In this document: positions 11,776 to 23,029 of the stretch, piece by piece
How the letters are laid out: every line of letters begins with the position of its first letter
Numbering within the stretch: the stretch's first letter is position 1
Assembly (NCBI GenBank): GCA_027257055.1
Contig: JAPVLO010000007.1
Span: 5,270,001-5,334,000, forward strand
DNA from: Cephalopachus bancanus
Taxonomy: Eukaryota > Chordata > Mammalia > Primates > Tarsiidae
Length of the DNA: 64,000 bases
Reading direction: 5' to 3'
Program-made: the position numbers and the translations under genes
Notes under the pieces: model-generated
What the model was told of the DNA's origin: nothing
What the model saw: the letters and a program-made list of their open reading frames with translations, nothing else
The model's database searches: none

Positions 11776-12355
11776 ACCTTGGAACGTCCCTGGGTCCCCT
11801 CCTGCATTCATTGCCTGGGGAATGTCCCTGGGTCCTCTCTGCATGCATCAACTAGGAACATCCCTGGAAACTCCTGGGGAACATCCCTGGGTCCCCACCT
11901 ACGTGCATTGCTTGGGGAACATTCCTGCATGCCCTCCTGCATGAATCACCCCGCAGTGTCCCTCAGTCCCCTCCTGTGTGCATTGCCCAGGAATGTTCTT
12001 GGGTCCTTTCTGTGTGCATCATCCCTGGGAACGTCCCTGGGTCCTCCCTATGTGCATCGCCCTGGAAGGTCCCTTGGTCTCCTGCTGTGTGCATCACTCT
12101 GAAACATCCCTGGGTCCCATCCTGCATGCATCACCAGGAATGTCCCTGGGTCACCTCCTGTGTGCATCGCCTAGGGTACATCCCTGGGTCCTCTCTGTGT
12201 GCATCACCTGGGAATGTCCCTGGGTCCTCCCCTGCATGAATCGCTCAGAGAACATCCCTGGGTCCTCTTCGCATGCATCACCTGGGAATATCCTGGGTCC
12301 TCTTGAGGAATGTCCCTGGGTCCCTTCCTACATGCATTGCCCCTGCCACCCTTTG
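11776..12355 (+). repeat. GC-rich minisatellite, unit about 36 bp, about 16 copies
   Basis: Each unit begins near AAYGTCCCTGGGTCC and carries a TGCATGCATCAC or TGTGTGCATCGC segment. I count about 14 near-full and 2 short units, at roughly 11776, 11819, 11857 and onward. The unit is close to a multiple of three, so several frames stay open across it (up to 127 residues). These frames are repeat artefacts. Confidence 0.95.
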
Positions 12356-12629
12356 CATTAATCCCTGAGCTGTGAGCTCCTTAGAGGCACCAAAGGTGTC
12401 CGACCCAGCCCTTCACCTTCACAAGCCATAAGGACACTCAGAGCCACCTAATTTCCTTCCGGACCCTTCCTGTTCCACACCTCCCCATGGCCACCCCCTA
12501 GGCGTAGCCCTCCACCAGTCCCCACCTGGGAGGAAGCCAGAGCCTCCCTGACCCCACCCCAGTCAGTTCTCAGATCAGCAGCAGACGTCCGCATCACTGA
12601 TCACCGACAGGCTGGTTTGGCCCTCCGTG
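12356..12629. other. Unique sequence, nothing recognised
   Basis: GC-rich spacer between the minisatellite and an L2 copy. No feature was identified. Confidence 0.45.
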
Positions 12630-12970
12630 ACTTCAAACCTTCCCACAGGCCCCTTGAACACTGAGAAGAAAATCCAAGTCCTTCCCTGTGGTCCACAAGG
12701 CTCTATGTGCTGTGGTTCCTCCCTCCTCTGCTCTCCCATCCATCCTGAGTGGCAGCACCAGGACCCTGACCTCTATATGTCTCCAGACTCTGGACAGTCC
12801 CTCCCACCGAGGGTGCCTCACCTCTGTCCCCTCGGATCTTTGCGTGGCCAGGTGTCTTCTCCTCTTTCATGACTCAAATGGCACCCATGTAGGGGTCTTC
12901 TAGGACCACCTTGTCTGTTGTGCTCCCTGGGCCCCATCCCTCTCCATTTGACATTGTTGGTGTGTTTATT
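12630..12970 (+). mobile_element. L2 LINE fragment
   Basis: The order resembles the L2 3' region: GAAGAAAATCCAAGTCCTTCC, GTGGTCCACAAGGCTCTATG, TTTGCGTGGCCAGGTGTCTTC, then CATGACTCAAATGGCACCC and CATTTGACATTGTTGGTGTGTTTATTT near the end. It is strongly diverged. Confidence 0.55.
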
Positions 12971-12974
12971 TTAT

Positions 12975-13521
12975 CTTTTTAGTGCAATTTCAGACCTACA
13001 AAAACTTGCATAAAGATGACTCGTATTCCCCTTATGTAGATTTTGTTAATCCTGGCTCCATCTCAAATAAATCTTCCCATGTGTATATTCTAAAAACAAG
13101 GACATCTAACTTACATATCCACCGGACACACATCAAGATCAGGACGATGACAGGGACGTGGTACTATCTTCTCATCTACAGACCTGACCCAGAGTTTGCT
13201 TACTGTCCCAAGAATGTCTTTTGGCAAATGACAACCCCGGATTGGTGCTGACCCTGTTGTCCTGACACGAGTTTTCTTCATGCTGGAATTTCACTCGGTC
13301 TTTGTGTTTCTGAAAATGGCCTTTTTGAAGAGTGCAAGCCAGTTACTGCACATTGTTTCTCAATTCAGGTTCATCCGATGTTTCCTCATTAGTTAGATTC
13401 AGGATATTCAGGGATATGGTAAAAATGACACTGCATCCTTCTCAGTGGATGACATCAAGAGGCAGTGATACTGATTTGCTCAATTTCCAGTGATATTAAC
13501 TTAGATGACTTCTTTAAGAAG
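12975..13521 (+). mobile_element. Old L1 (L1M-type) 3' region, piece 1 of 3
   Basis: Matches an old L1 3' untranslated type in order: TTTCAGACCTACAAAAACTTGC, TCTAAAAACAAGGACATCTAACTTACATA, TTTGAAGAGTGCAAGCCAG, GATGTTTCCTCATTAG, then GATGACATCAAGAGGC. It breaks at a solo LTR flanked by AGAAG and resumes at 13847. Confidence 0.75.
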
Positions 13522-13841
13522 TGTTCTAGTTTCTTTAGGCTACTATAACAAAATACCATACACTGGGGGGGTTATAGACAACAGAGATTCATGTCTCACA
13601 GTTCTAGGGGCTGGAAGTCCAAGGTCAAGGCATAGGCAGATTCGATGCCTCATAAGGACCTACTTCCTAGTTCACAGACAGCACCTTCCTGCCATGTCCT
13701 CATATGGTGGAAGGGGAAAGGGGTCTTCCTGAGGGTTCCACCTTCATGGTTCCACCTTCACTTCCCAAAGGCCCCACCTTGGGGGAGAGGATTTCAACAT
13801 GAATTTGGGGGTAGGAAGACATAAATATTCAGGTCACAGCA
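13522..13841 (-). mobile_element. MLT1A/B-type ERVL-MaLR solo LTR with 5-bp target duplication
   Basis: Reads in reverse as an MLT1 LTR: TGTTCTAGTTTCTTTAGGC, CTATAACAAAATACCATACACTGG, CTCACAGTTCTAGGGGCTGGAAGTCC, GCCATGTCCTCATATGG, CCCAAAGGCCCCACC and ATTTCAACATGAATTTGGGG. It ends TCACAGCA. The TG...CA ends are flanked on both sides by AGAAG (13517-13521 and 13842-13846). A part of the central LTR is missing. Host DNA on both sides is one L1 copy. Confidence 0.92.
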
Positions 13842-13846
13842 AGAAG

Positions 13847-14232
13847 CACTTGCCAGTCTTCTCCAATGGCGAGTCCCTTTTTATTTTTCCCTCTGTGATT
13901 TAATATCAAGAGTCTGGAAAAAGGCAGTCCCAGTCTATCCTATGGCTCCTCAAACTCAATATCATTGCCTCTTGATGCAATCCACTGAGAAGGATGTAGC
14001 ATCATTTTTGCCACTCACTGGCGTCCGCATCCACTGATGCTTCTTGCCTGCATCACTGATCATCATGAGGCATGTCAAACAGTGATGTTCTAATTCCGTC
14101 ATCCCCTTCACATTGATTAGTTGACATTTGGTTATAAGGAAGTGCTGCGGCTCTTTTCTTATCCATTTATCTGTGTCAATATGGACTCAGGATTCTTATG
14201 TGTTCTGTGGGTTATGATCTTCTACTGTCATA
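13847..14232 (+). mobile_element. Old L1 (L1M-type) 3' region, piece 2 of 3
   Basis: Continues the L1 from 13521: CTTGCCAGTCTTCTCC, TTTTTCCCTCTGTGATTTAATATCAAG, CCACTGATGCTTCTTGCCTGCATCACTGATC, CATTTGGTTATAAGGAAGTGC, then ATCTGTGTCAATATGGACTC and TGTTCTGTGGGTTATGATC. It is interrupted at 14233 by a mariner element. Confidence 0.75.
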
Positions 14233-14794
14233 CTAGGGGAGACCCCCCAAAACCTGGAATTTATTTATAAAAAGTTGTGTGTTTATTCTTACATGTTCAA
14301 ACTTCAATCATCTTCAAGGGACTCTCTGTTTGATGCAATACACCTATCGAGATGCTTTTTCTACTGCTCAAAACAGTTTTTGACTTGTCCATTTTGATGC
14401 TTTTTAGTGCTTCTGTCATTTTTTGGTTTCACCTCTTCCACATCGGCAAAACATTTCTCTTTGGGGACTTTTTTTATCCAGGGAAACAAAAGTCACTCGG
14501 GGCAAGATCAGATAAATAGGGAGGGTGGGGCATGGGGATCATCCCATTTGGGTCAAAAACTGTTGAATACTCAGCACAGTTGTAGGCAGGTGCGTTGTCA
14601 TGGTGGAAGAACTAGTCACCTATTTGCCACAACTCAGGATGTTTCTTTCACAAATCACCACTCACAACAACGCCAGTTGGTCCACTGATGCCAATGGGTT
14701 CCCAGAACACTCACCTAGTGGGGAAAGCCTGCATTACAAGGGACTCACCCTCCAAAAAGTAGTTCCAGGTTTTTTGGCGGTGGGGTCCCCTTTG
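14233..14794 (-). mobile_element. Mariner-like DNA transposon, internally deleted (about 560 bp)
   Basis: The left end reads TA then CTAGGGGAGACCCCCCAAAACCTGGAATT. The right end, in reverse, reads GGGGACCCCACCGCCAAAAAACCTGGAACT, so the termini are inverted repeats. A TA precedes the left end, and a decayed TA (CA at 14795-14796) follows the right end. On the minus strand it holds a terminal piece of a transposase. It is a sister copy of the element at 50345-51215, with the same internal deletion. It sits in an L1 that resumes at 14795. Confidence 0.88.
14296..14632 (-). pseudogene. Mariner transposase 3' remnant
   Basis: Read on the minus strand this stretch shows the hallmarks of the second half of a Tc1/mariner transposase. 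There is an FFHHDNAPAYN segment carrying the second catalytic Asp, then a HPPYLSDLAPSDFCF segment carrying the third, then Lys/Glu-rich KCFADVEEVK-like sequence. Such enzymes bind the terminal repeats and cut and paste DNA at TA. Frameshifts and stops break the frame, the N-terminal half is missing through the internal deletion, and no start remains. It cannot encode an active protein. The fragment is known from its motifs only; the family name is not assigned. Confidence 0.8.
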
Positions 14795-14830
14795 CATTTG
14801 TTTCTGATGCTCAAGTTTTCCAGGTTCCTA
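14795..14830 (+). mobile_element. Old L1 (L1M-type) 3' region, piece 3 of 3
   Basis: TTTGTTTCTGATGCTCAAGTTTTCCAGG continues the L1 order (consensus GTTGCTCAAATTGTTCCAGC) beyond the mariner. The L1 signal fades after about 14830. Confidence 0.6.
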
Positions 14831-14989
14831 GTTCTGATCACCTCCCCACTTCCACCATTCCGTCATGCACAAAGCCTCCACTCTTCCCTCCCCTGCAGGA
14901 GAAGCTCTGCCTTCCATCGTTCTAAACCAAACCCCTCCCCATGAACTACAGGGCTGCACGTGCCACATGTGTCCCCTGCTCAGGCCCTG

Positions 14990-15315
14990 GCACCTGCTCT
15001 GCCCTCTGCCTGGCCCTTTCTTCTCCCATGTCATTGCCTGCTTGCCTCCTTCTTGCTCCTCAAGACTCAACCCGAGTATCTCCTCTTCACAAAGGTCTTG
15101 GCAGACCTTACTGGCTAAGGGACGCTTACCAGCCCTGTCCCTCCACACTAGCTGCTGCATTTTCTCTACCAGCACCCAGAGCTGCTCTAACTGGCTTGCT
15201 GGTCCCTTCTCTGTCCCTGGAGAGTGTGGGCTCTGTGAAGGTGCCTGGCTCACTTGATGTGCATGGGATACTGGGCCTGGAACAGTGCCTGAGGCTTGAG
15301 AGGTGGCCAAGTGCT
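14990..15315 (+). mobile_element. L2 LINE 3' end
   Basis: Matches the L2 3' end in order: CACCTGCTCTGCCCTCTGCCTGGCCC, CAAGACTCAACCCGAGTATCTCCTC, then GAGAGTGTGGGCTCTGTGAAGG and CTGGGCCTGGAACAGTGCCTGAGGC. It is diverged. Confidence 0.65.
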
Positions 15316-18300
15316 GGGCTAACCATCTCAAGGGTACCCTCTTTCTTAGGCTTGGATCCCAATGTGCTCAGTGCTTCACAAATAGAAGAATGGACTGATG
15401 GAAGTCGGCTTCACATTTGTACCATTTTCCCAATGCAGGCACCAATCCTTTCTTATACCCTGTGCTGGGTTGGTTCCATCTCCTGCTGTTTAGCCGATGA
15501 CTGCTCAAGGAAAGGATGAGGCTGGCCTCCTTCGCACTGTCAGGAACCAGAGATAAAATGGGAGACTTTCCCTTCTCAGAACCAAAGTTGACAGATAGAT
15601 GCCTGCAGGCTAGAAGACAGAGGCCCAAGGAAAGTATACGACCCGTCTGCCTTGATCATGGAGCTGCATCCACTTCCTGCCCTGGGAAAGTCATACCTTG
15701 GAGTGATCTCTAAATACTCGTTCCCTTGCCAAGTGTTCCTCTAATCTCCCCAAGTCCTCCTTTCTCCTTTTCGACATGGGATCATGAAAGCTAAGAAATA
15801 AAATGTCCTCTTCCTCCTCCCATAATCCTACCCACACAAGATCATATCTAATGTCTCAGCACGGGGGCCCTCCTGTCATCCCAGAAGAGTCTCCTCGGCA
15901 TGAGGGAAGCCCTGAGTTCCAGTCGGTGGAAGACCAACTCTGGGGGCTCCTTCTCTCTAAATCCCAGTGTGACAGGTACCCACAGGTTCCCAGGCCGCAT
16001 GTCAGTCCCAATATGGCTCCTTCCTCACAGCCATGATGCTGGCCATGTCTCCTGCCTACTCTTCCCAGAGCCTCCGGCCCACTGTCCTAACAACATAACT
16101 CACAGGACACCCCTTTGTGGAATGAATCTGCAATTCTCTGAGTTCTCCCCTCCATCTTCCCCAGACTCCTCTTGCTGCACTTCCATTCTGTCCTTCAGTT
16201 GACCCTCTGTAAGAATATGGGGATAACCAGTCCAAGTCCTTCTTGATTGATAATCAACTCACATGCACCCTCATTTAATGAAAGCATTCTTTCCAAACTT
16301 GAGTTCATATGCCTCTGATCATTCTGGCTGCTTTCAACAAATTTTGTTGTTTTTTGTTTTCTGTTTTTCTTCCTTTTGGGTTAACTGCAGAGACTCCCAT
16401 GACCACGGCCTCCAAGATCTGGTCCAGAACATAGTCCTGAATACCTGGGTCCTTCTGACCTCCCTCTTCTGTCCCATTTCCCTGGGCTGGGCTGAGTGGT
16501 CTCTTCCTATGCTGGTAACACCCTGAGAGGGTCTCCATCACTGTCCTCACTACACTGCACGGGGACCATGACTCCTGGGAACCCAGGCTCCAGGCAGGAG
16601 GGTCTCCTCTCTGCAGCCCTGGACAGAACCCTCAGTCAGGCTCACAGTCAACCCCAACATGTGACAATGTCCTGGAATGACTGACTGATTGGAGGAAGGG
16701 CTCGTCACTGCGGCTTGACCTTGCCATCCTGACTGCAATCCTCTCCAACATCCCCACCTGCACCGTGGCCCATGCCAGCCCCCACAGCACCCCTTCTTCC
16801 TCACCGAACCTCCCCTGTCTCCTCCCACCTCACACCCTTTCTACTTTGAAGGTGCGTCAAGGGTGAGGAACACCCTCGACCATCCTCTCAACTCCTGGCT
16901 GGGCCCAGCACAGACCCCTGCGTACTGAGGGCAAGTTTCGCCTCCTAGGCTCTTCTGAGCAAATCCCACAAGCTGTCATGAGTCCTCTTCCCAGAGGCTA
17001 ACTCTCCAGACACTGTCTGAAAGGCAGCCTCCCTTGGGTTCAACGACACGGGTTACGATCTGGTTCCACAAGAGGAGAAAGCTTCCCTCCAGGCCCCGGC
17101 CTGCACCAGGAGCTCTAGGTTCCAGCCTTTGCTTAGCGTCTGTGGCTTCCCCCGGTGCCACCATCTTGCTCACCTTCTTTCCAGGAGGCCCCTTGATCTG
17201 TTGTTATTATGGCTAATCACTCAGCAAAGCACTTTCCTTCTCTGTGGCTTTAATGTGCTATCTCACTAGTGAAAGCTATGTCTTCCCCTCCTGGGCTGCT
17301 TCCATTGCAAGTTGGCTTTCATCAGAATGCAGCAGCCCCCGATGGGAGCAGCTCACGCACAGTGAAGCCCAAGAGGCCATCTCTTCCTTGCTGTAGCTGA
17401 GAGATAAGGATCGTGGGAAGGGAGATGTCCACGCCCATCCCTCACCCCCTGATACAGGCACCAGGGATCTGCCAGGCAGGGGACACAAAGCCCCATGATT
17501 CCTTTGTCACTGTGTGGTACACGACAAAGACCTCAGCCAGGACCCCCAGTGCTCTTTAGTCCTCCACACTGGGGACAGTGGGAAGAAGCCGCCTCTTCTG
17601 CGGGCCATCTGTGCGACGGGATTAAGGAACTTTAAAAAGCCATCGTTCCTAGAGAGAAGCTGGCACAGGGACCCGCGTGCTTTTCCCTGAAGGTTTTCCC
17701 AGGACAGGGAAGGTAGAGGGAGCACATACCCAAGCACAAAGTCATAGAATTTTGAGGACAGCATGGCTAACAAATGAGTGACCCTTGCAATCACCACCCA
17801 CCCCCAATCTCCACAGTCAGGAGCAAAGATGCAGAGTCAACAGCTAGCTGGGCTGAGGAGGGGTTTTCTTTGATGGTGATGTGTGGGTTCATTGTTTCCT
17901 TGTGAAAAGAGCCAGGATGAGAAGTCACCGACCCAGAAACTTCCCTTGGGTTAATGAACTTGGGCTGCTGGGTATGAAATACAGGCGTGTTTCTTTGCTG
18001 GCGGATGTCTGGGTAGCTCTGCCCTCCCCCCACATTGACATCTTGGCTTCCCGACCTGACCCTCTGATAAGGGTAAGGATATAGACATGGTGGCACACTG
18101 ATTAGAGACCTCCCAGTTTCTAATTGTGGTGTCCTGGAGCCCGGAAGCTGGTGCACCATGGAGTAAACACCTTCTTGCCCCATCCAGGGCTGGATTTACA
18201 TTGGGCATTTAGCGGGATGGCTCCCTATGGAGAGAATGGCTTCCTCTGCTTTGAGGCAGACCTCCTCTCCCTCCCCCTGCATTAATGGGATTGCTCCCTT

Positions 18301-18596
18301 GGTAAGAATTACTGTCTGAGGCCCAGGCTGGGTTCACTGTTGCCTGAAGCCTCCAGCATCCAGCCTTTAAAAACAGAAGCAAATGTGTTCTCAAGAAAAA
18401 TGTGAGGCTCACAGAAGAACACTGGGGAGGGCCGTGCATTTGACCCTTTCTGAGCAAAACATAGGGGTGTCTGTTGACAAGGGGCTAGATTTTAGGATTT
18501 GCTAAACAACAGTCTAATGCTGATGGTTGAAAATATCCTCATTTAGACATCAAAGATATCAAGAGGGAGGTGGTGGGAACTCACAGTCCCTTCAGC
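15316..18596. other. Unique sequence, nothing recognised
   Basis: About 3.3 kb with no gene, RNA or repeat that I can support. Frames up to about 190 residues (14941-15519, partly L2) and 130 residues (minus 17791-18183) lack domain features. Confidence 0.5.
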
Positions 18597-18725
18597 CTTT
18601 ATTTAACCAGTATTCACGGAATGTTCTCTCTGCCCCAGGGCATTGGGGATACTGCAGAGAAATAGCCAGGCACTAGCCTGGCCTTCCTCTTGGAGCTCAA
18701 AGTCCAGACCAGGTGCCATATGAGG
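18597..18725 (-). mobile_element. L2 LINE 3' end, reverse orientation
   Basis: TTTATTTAACCAGTATTCACGG, GGGCATTGGGGATACTGCAG and GGCCTTCCTCTTGGAGCTCAAAGTCCAG match the reversed L2 terminus (consensus TATTTATTGAGC, GCTGGGGATACAG and CCTCATGGAGCTCACAGTC). Confidence 0.6.
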
Positions 18726-19639
18726 GGCACTGAGCTTAGTGCTTCAGGAATAGGGGCGGCAGGACCATGACCCTGCTGAGCTCACAGTTGTGGACAATAT
18801 GCTGCACGTGAGAAAGGCAGACACCCCACTTGCCATCCCAAATGAGTAGCCCAAGGAGAGGTTTTGAGGCATCTGTGCAGGAAATACCTGCGGCTTTGCT
18901 TATAGGACTCTCTGAGTCTCCACATGCAGAGGGAACTGAGGATGGTTCACATGCCTAGATGTTAACATGTCTTCAGTTGGCAGTGAAAGTGTAGCCAACT
19001 ATAAAACCCAACGCTAAGTAAAATTCTCCTAAATCTTGAACATAACACAAAAATACACCTTATTTTCCACAGTGTTGTAGGGGATACAGGAGGGAAAAAA
19101 AATAAAAAGCAAACAATCTTTGTTCCTGCCCTTTGGGTCATAAAATCAAGACCAGAGATGAGTCACTGGCATGTAGTCTATGTTGGCATGTGGGTCTCCT
19201 TTGTGTGGCCTGTACGGGTTTTGTATTTAATTTCAGATTTCTGTTTTCTTCTGAAAAATGTGAAGATCTTATAATGCCACACCACAATCTGTGCTGCCAT
19301 GACTGTCTATCCATCCCCTACAGTGGGTCATGAGCTGCCCCATGGTCAGGCTCCCCACCACTCCCAGGAGACTACTGTAGGGATGGGAATATGGGACCCT
19401 GAAGAATCAGTAAGAAGAGACACACAGAGAGTTCACCACTGCCAGGGTGAACAACCACACTGGAGACCTAGCAGGGAAGGGACCTGACAGGGAAGGGACA
19501 GCTTCCAGGAATCGGAGAGACTGATAACTTCCCAACAGCCCGTGTGGCGGGAAAACCTGGGAGGGAGCCACAGGTGTGCGTCAGTCTTGTCCATCTCTCT
19601 GTTCTCCCAACCCCTCGGAGAATACCAGGAGGGACACTC
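18726..19639. other. Unique sequence, nothing recognised
   Basis: No repeat or gene identified. The last part may belong to the LTR-like stretch that follows. Confidence 0.45.
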
Positions 19640-20300
19640 ATCATCATCCATGGTATTGACGAGAAGATGCCAAACTTTGTACAATATTTTAAGAGAGTTT
19701 ACTCTGAACCAAACTTGAGGGCCTAGCCCCATGGCATATGCCCACAGGAGGTCCTGAACATGTGCCCACCGTGGCTGAATGATGACTTGGTTATATACAA
19801 TTTTAGGGTGGCAGAAGTTACAAAAAAACATAAATCAACACATGTGAGATTTTCATTGGTTTGGCCAGGAAAGGAGGGACATTTAAAGTGGGGGTTACAG
19901 GTGGATTCAAGCACTTCCTGACTGGTAATCTGTAGTTCCTATCTAAGCAATTTTGGAAATCAGGAGAGGAGATATTTTGCTGAGATGCGGGGTCAGAAAG
20001 ACTCCAGGTTTATTGATAAGTAGGTGAAGTCCTACATGTGGCAGACTTCAGAGAGGATAGGTGCCTTACAAATTCCCAGAGTCTGGGAGTCCCCAGGAGA
20101 TGCTTTGCAGGGCTATAAAATCCTCTGATTTCCTTCTTTGTTGGTTATGGGATGTTGTGCCAGTCAGGCTGCAATACAAACTCCAGAGTACAGGGTAAAC
20201 AGGGCAGGAAAATCTTGTCTGTGAGTCCTTACAGGCGTCACTCCCCAAGTCCTCTAGTTAGGAATTTGGACAAGAGGAAAATGGTTAGATATTATCATCA
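19640..20300. mobile_element. LTR-retrovirus-like sequence, family not assigned
   Basis: TTTTAAGAGAGTTTACTCTG, CAGGAGGTCCTGAACATGTGCCC, TGACTTGGTTATATACAATTTTAGGG, CATTGGTTTGGCCAGGAAAGGAGGGAC and AAAGTGGGGGTTACAGG occur in an order I associate with primate class I endogenous retrovirus LTR or flanking internal DNA. There is no coding content. The exact family, strand and ends are uncertain. Confidence 0.45.
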
Positions 20301-20629
20301 ATAGACAGGCATGAACAAAACAGAAGGTGGAAAAAAAAATGCTAGAATAGAAGCGAGAGCCAGAGTGCGAGAGGAAGGACGGGGAGGCGAATTTCAACTC
20401 AGCATAGGAAGGAGCAGTTTCAAGATGGCAGAGCAGTCATAACCCCAGCCACAAGTGCCACTGGGATCCAGCTACCTGGTGGGGTAGGTTCTATGCTGAA
20501 CCATGCACTGGCATCTGATTCGGTGGGAAGTAGGCCATCTGCATGGTTGAGCCTAACATGGAGACACCCTGACCCTGCCAGATTCTTCCTTCTCCTCCTA
20601 GAACACTGCTCCTTTTAAAAACCATCCTG

Positions 20630-20975
20630 GGTGTAGTAATCCCAGCACTTTGGGAGGCCAAGGCAGGAGGATCTCTTTTGCTCAGGAGTTCATGATCAGC
20701 CTGGACAACATAGCAAAGTTTAACTCTACAAAAACAAAAAATACAAGACAAAACAAATGCTAGGTGTGATGTTGCATGTCTGTAGTTCTAGCTACTTGGC
20801 AGGTTGAGGCAGAAGGATTGCCTGAGCCCAGGGGGTCGAGGCTGCGGTGAGCCCTGATCATGCCACCAAACTCCATCCCGGGCAACAGAGTGAGACTCTG
20901 ACTCAAAAAATAAATTAATTAAATTTCTATTAAAAGAAAAGTTGAGTGAAAGTGAGGAATAAAACAAAAAAAAAG
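20630..20975 (+). mobile_element. AluJ-type SINE, slightly 5'-truncated, with 10-bp target duplication
   Basis: Begins at GGTGTAGTAATCCCAGCAC, lacking the first bases of Alu, and runs through both arms to GAGTGAGACTCTGACTC. A long mixed A-rich tail follows (20905-20975). AACCATCCTG flanks it at 20620-20629 and 20976-20985. It carries ordinary AluJ sequence (CCCAGGGGGTCGAGGCTGC), not the variant seen in other copies. Confidence 0.93.
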
Positions 20976-20999
20976 AACCATCCTGTTCTTTCAAACAGC

Positions 21000-21480
21000 T
21001 GCTAAAAAAGGAGTTACACGAATAACTTCTTTGAACTTTATTTCACATTTTCACATCTGTCCAGTTAAGCCCAACCTAGATCCAATCTGCTGACTTTTTA
21101 AATAAGTATCCCAAGCTGGCTGATTTTCAGTTGCTTTGGTTTAATTTTTTAAAAAGGGAGTATTTTCTAATAGATGAAAAAATTTCTTTTCATGCTTCAC
21201 TAATGCAAAAACAGCTGAACCAATTTAGCTCCAACTTTCTCAATAGCTTGTTACAATCCTAATTAAAATATTCACATACGGCGCAAGCTTTGGGGAACAT
21301 AATATTGCACTGTCAGTCAAATTCTGGCTGAATATTTACAACCAGCTAAACAGAAAAGCAACTGCACGGCTTTTACTCATTGTTGCCTCTTGAAGAAAAT
21401 GTAGTCAGACAATTAATGGTGAGGAGATAAAGGCAAGTAAGGGCCTGGTGTTTCTCCGCTTGGCTTAACTCATAAACAAT
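21000..21480. promoter_or_regulatory. Candidate conserved non-coding block
   Basis: Unique AT-rich DNA with CAATTTAGCTCC, CCTAATTAAAATATTCAC, TATTGCACTGTCAGTC, GACAATTAATGG and ACTCATTGTTGCC. There is no repeat texture and no coding potential. It looks like a developmental enhancer by texture; this is not measured. Confidence 0.3.
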
Positions 21481-22091
21481 TGGGCATAAGGACTCTCGGG
21501 GCTGCTGGCTGAGCTGGACCGGGTAGTGCCCAAGACCTCATTTACCCGAATCCCCTGGGAAACGGCAGCTGGCCACTAGGGAATGGCCGGCAGCTCGGCG
21601 GGAGGGTGCGGGCACTGGAATTAAGCAGGGCAGGCTTGAGTCCAGCTGTCACCTTTCAGTCGGCATATCTTGGGCAAGAACTAGGCCCTCTGTCTACACA
21701 GATAATCCCACATCCATTCAAGGGGAACAGTGACAATTTTGGATGAGACCCCTGGTGTAAAAGCCCAGCACACCACCCATCATGCCAGAAACGCTCTAGA
21801 AACGTTGTTAACTCTGTGTTATCGTCTCCTGCAGTGGAGTGCTCAGAAGGAAGGTAACTTGCTGAAGGGAAAAAAAGAAGAAAAAGTTTATCTTTCTGGG
21901 AAGAAACTTTTACCAATGCATGATAAACTTGGTGAATATGAAATACCAGGATATGCATTCCTGCCATTTCCAGAATGATCTACCAACTTCCTGTTCCACA
22001 GACACAGATGCCCTGATGAGCTCTGAAGAAGGCAGGAGATTTTTCATGCATATCCAGGGGACTCCTGATACTGTTCAGTTCTTATGACTAT
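21481..22091. other. Unique sequence, nothing recognised
   Basis: Spacer between a candidate conserved block and a TG-rich array. Confidence 0.45.
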
Positions 22092-22385
22092 GGTGTGCAT
22101 GTGTGAGTATGTGTGTATGTGAGCATGTGCATGTGTGAGTGTGTGCATCGTGTGTGTGCATGTGTGAGCATTTGTGTGAGTGTGTGCATGTGAATGTGAG
22201 CATGTGTGTATATGTGTGAGCATGTGTGTGTGCATGTAAAAGCATATGCATGAGTGTGTGCTCATGTGAGTATGTGTGTGTGTGCATGTGTAAGCATGTG
22301 TGTGCATGTGTGTGCATGTGTGAGTGTGTGTGTAAGCATGTATGTGCATGGGTGAGTGGAAGCACATGCGTGTGTGTGCATGTGC
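22092..22385 (+). repeat. (TG)n-rich array with GCATGTGTG units
   Basis: About 300 bp of alternating purine-pyrimidine sequence: TGTG runs broken by GCATG, GAGTATG and GAGCATG. It is prone to Z-DNA. The Cys/Val and His/Thr frames it opens are artefacts. Confidence 0.95.
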
Positions 22386-23029
22386 ATTATCAGAAGGGGA
22401 ATAGATTCATGCAGGGACAGATGGCACAAGTACACAGACAGTATACATGTACGTACATGTCTACATGGTTTCTCTCTTTGTCTTAGCTACTATTTCTCAG
22501 AGTTCTTAGTAGACGTATCTTAAGGTGCCCTTGGTTTTTTCTCTTAAACCGTAAAGCCAGGTGGTTGGGTTTGTGAGCCCCGAGAGAATGGTCCTTGGCG
22601 AGGATGGAGCAGGAGTTCGGGTGGGACTCCGGCCTCCATTCCCGATACATGTGATATGTGCTACCTTTCTCATGTTTCCTTAGATCTAGAAGTTCCCACC
22701 ACAGGAGGGCCTACCTGCACCCCTAGCCCACCTTCCCCTTCAGTCCTGCCACGGTCACACCAGGCTCAATGACACTTCAAGCCTCTGAAGGCCGGCCATG
22801 TGCCTCAGTCCCCCTATGCAGGCGCTTCACGTTGGCAGAGGCAGAGGGAGAGTCCAGCTCCCACTCCAGTCGCACAACGTGTCTGGCCTTCTTGGCCACC
22901 TCCTTGACTGTGAGCTCATTTCAAGGGTTGAAATTCCCCAGGGCAGGTTCACCCAGTGTTTATTGCCTGGAAATTAAAGGATTTAGGGGTTTTTGCTAAA
23001 GGAACTAAAACAGAGCGTTTTCCAACCTA
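22386..23029. other. Unique sequence, nothing recognised
   Basis: No gene or repeat was recognised. Confidence 0.45.

Noticed and set aside
11776..12355. Regularly spaced repeats that could suggest a CRISPR array
   Set aside because: Units are contiguous without unique spacers, and the DNA is mammalian.
11705..12361. Overlapping frames up to 127 residues
   Set aside because: Created by a minisatellite whose unit is close to a multiple of three.
14941..15519. 192-residue plus-strand frame
   Set aside because: Its first two thirds lie in an L2 fragment, and there is no splice pattern or domain.
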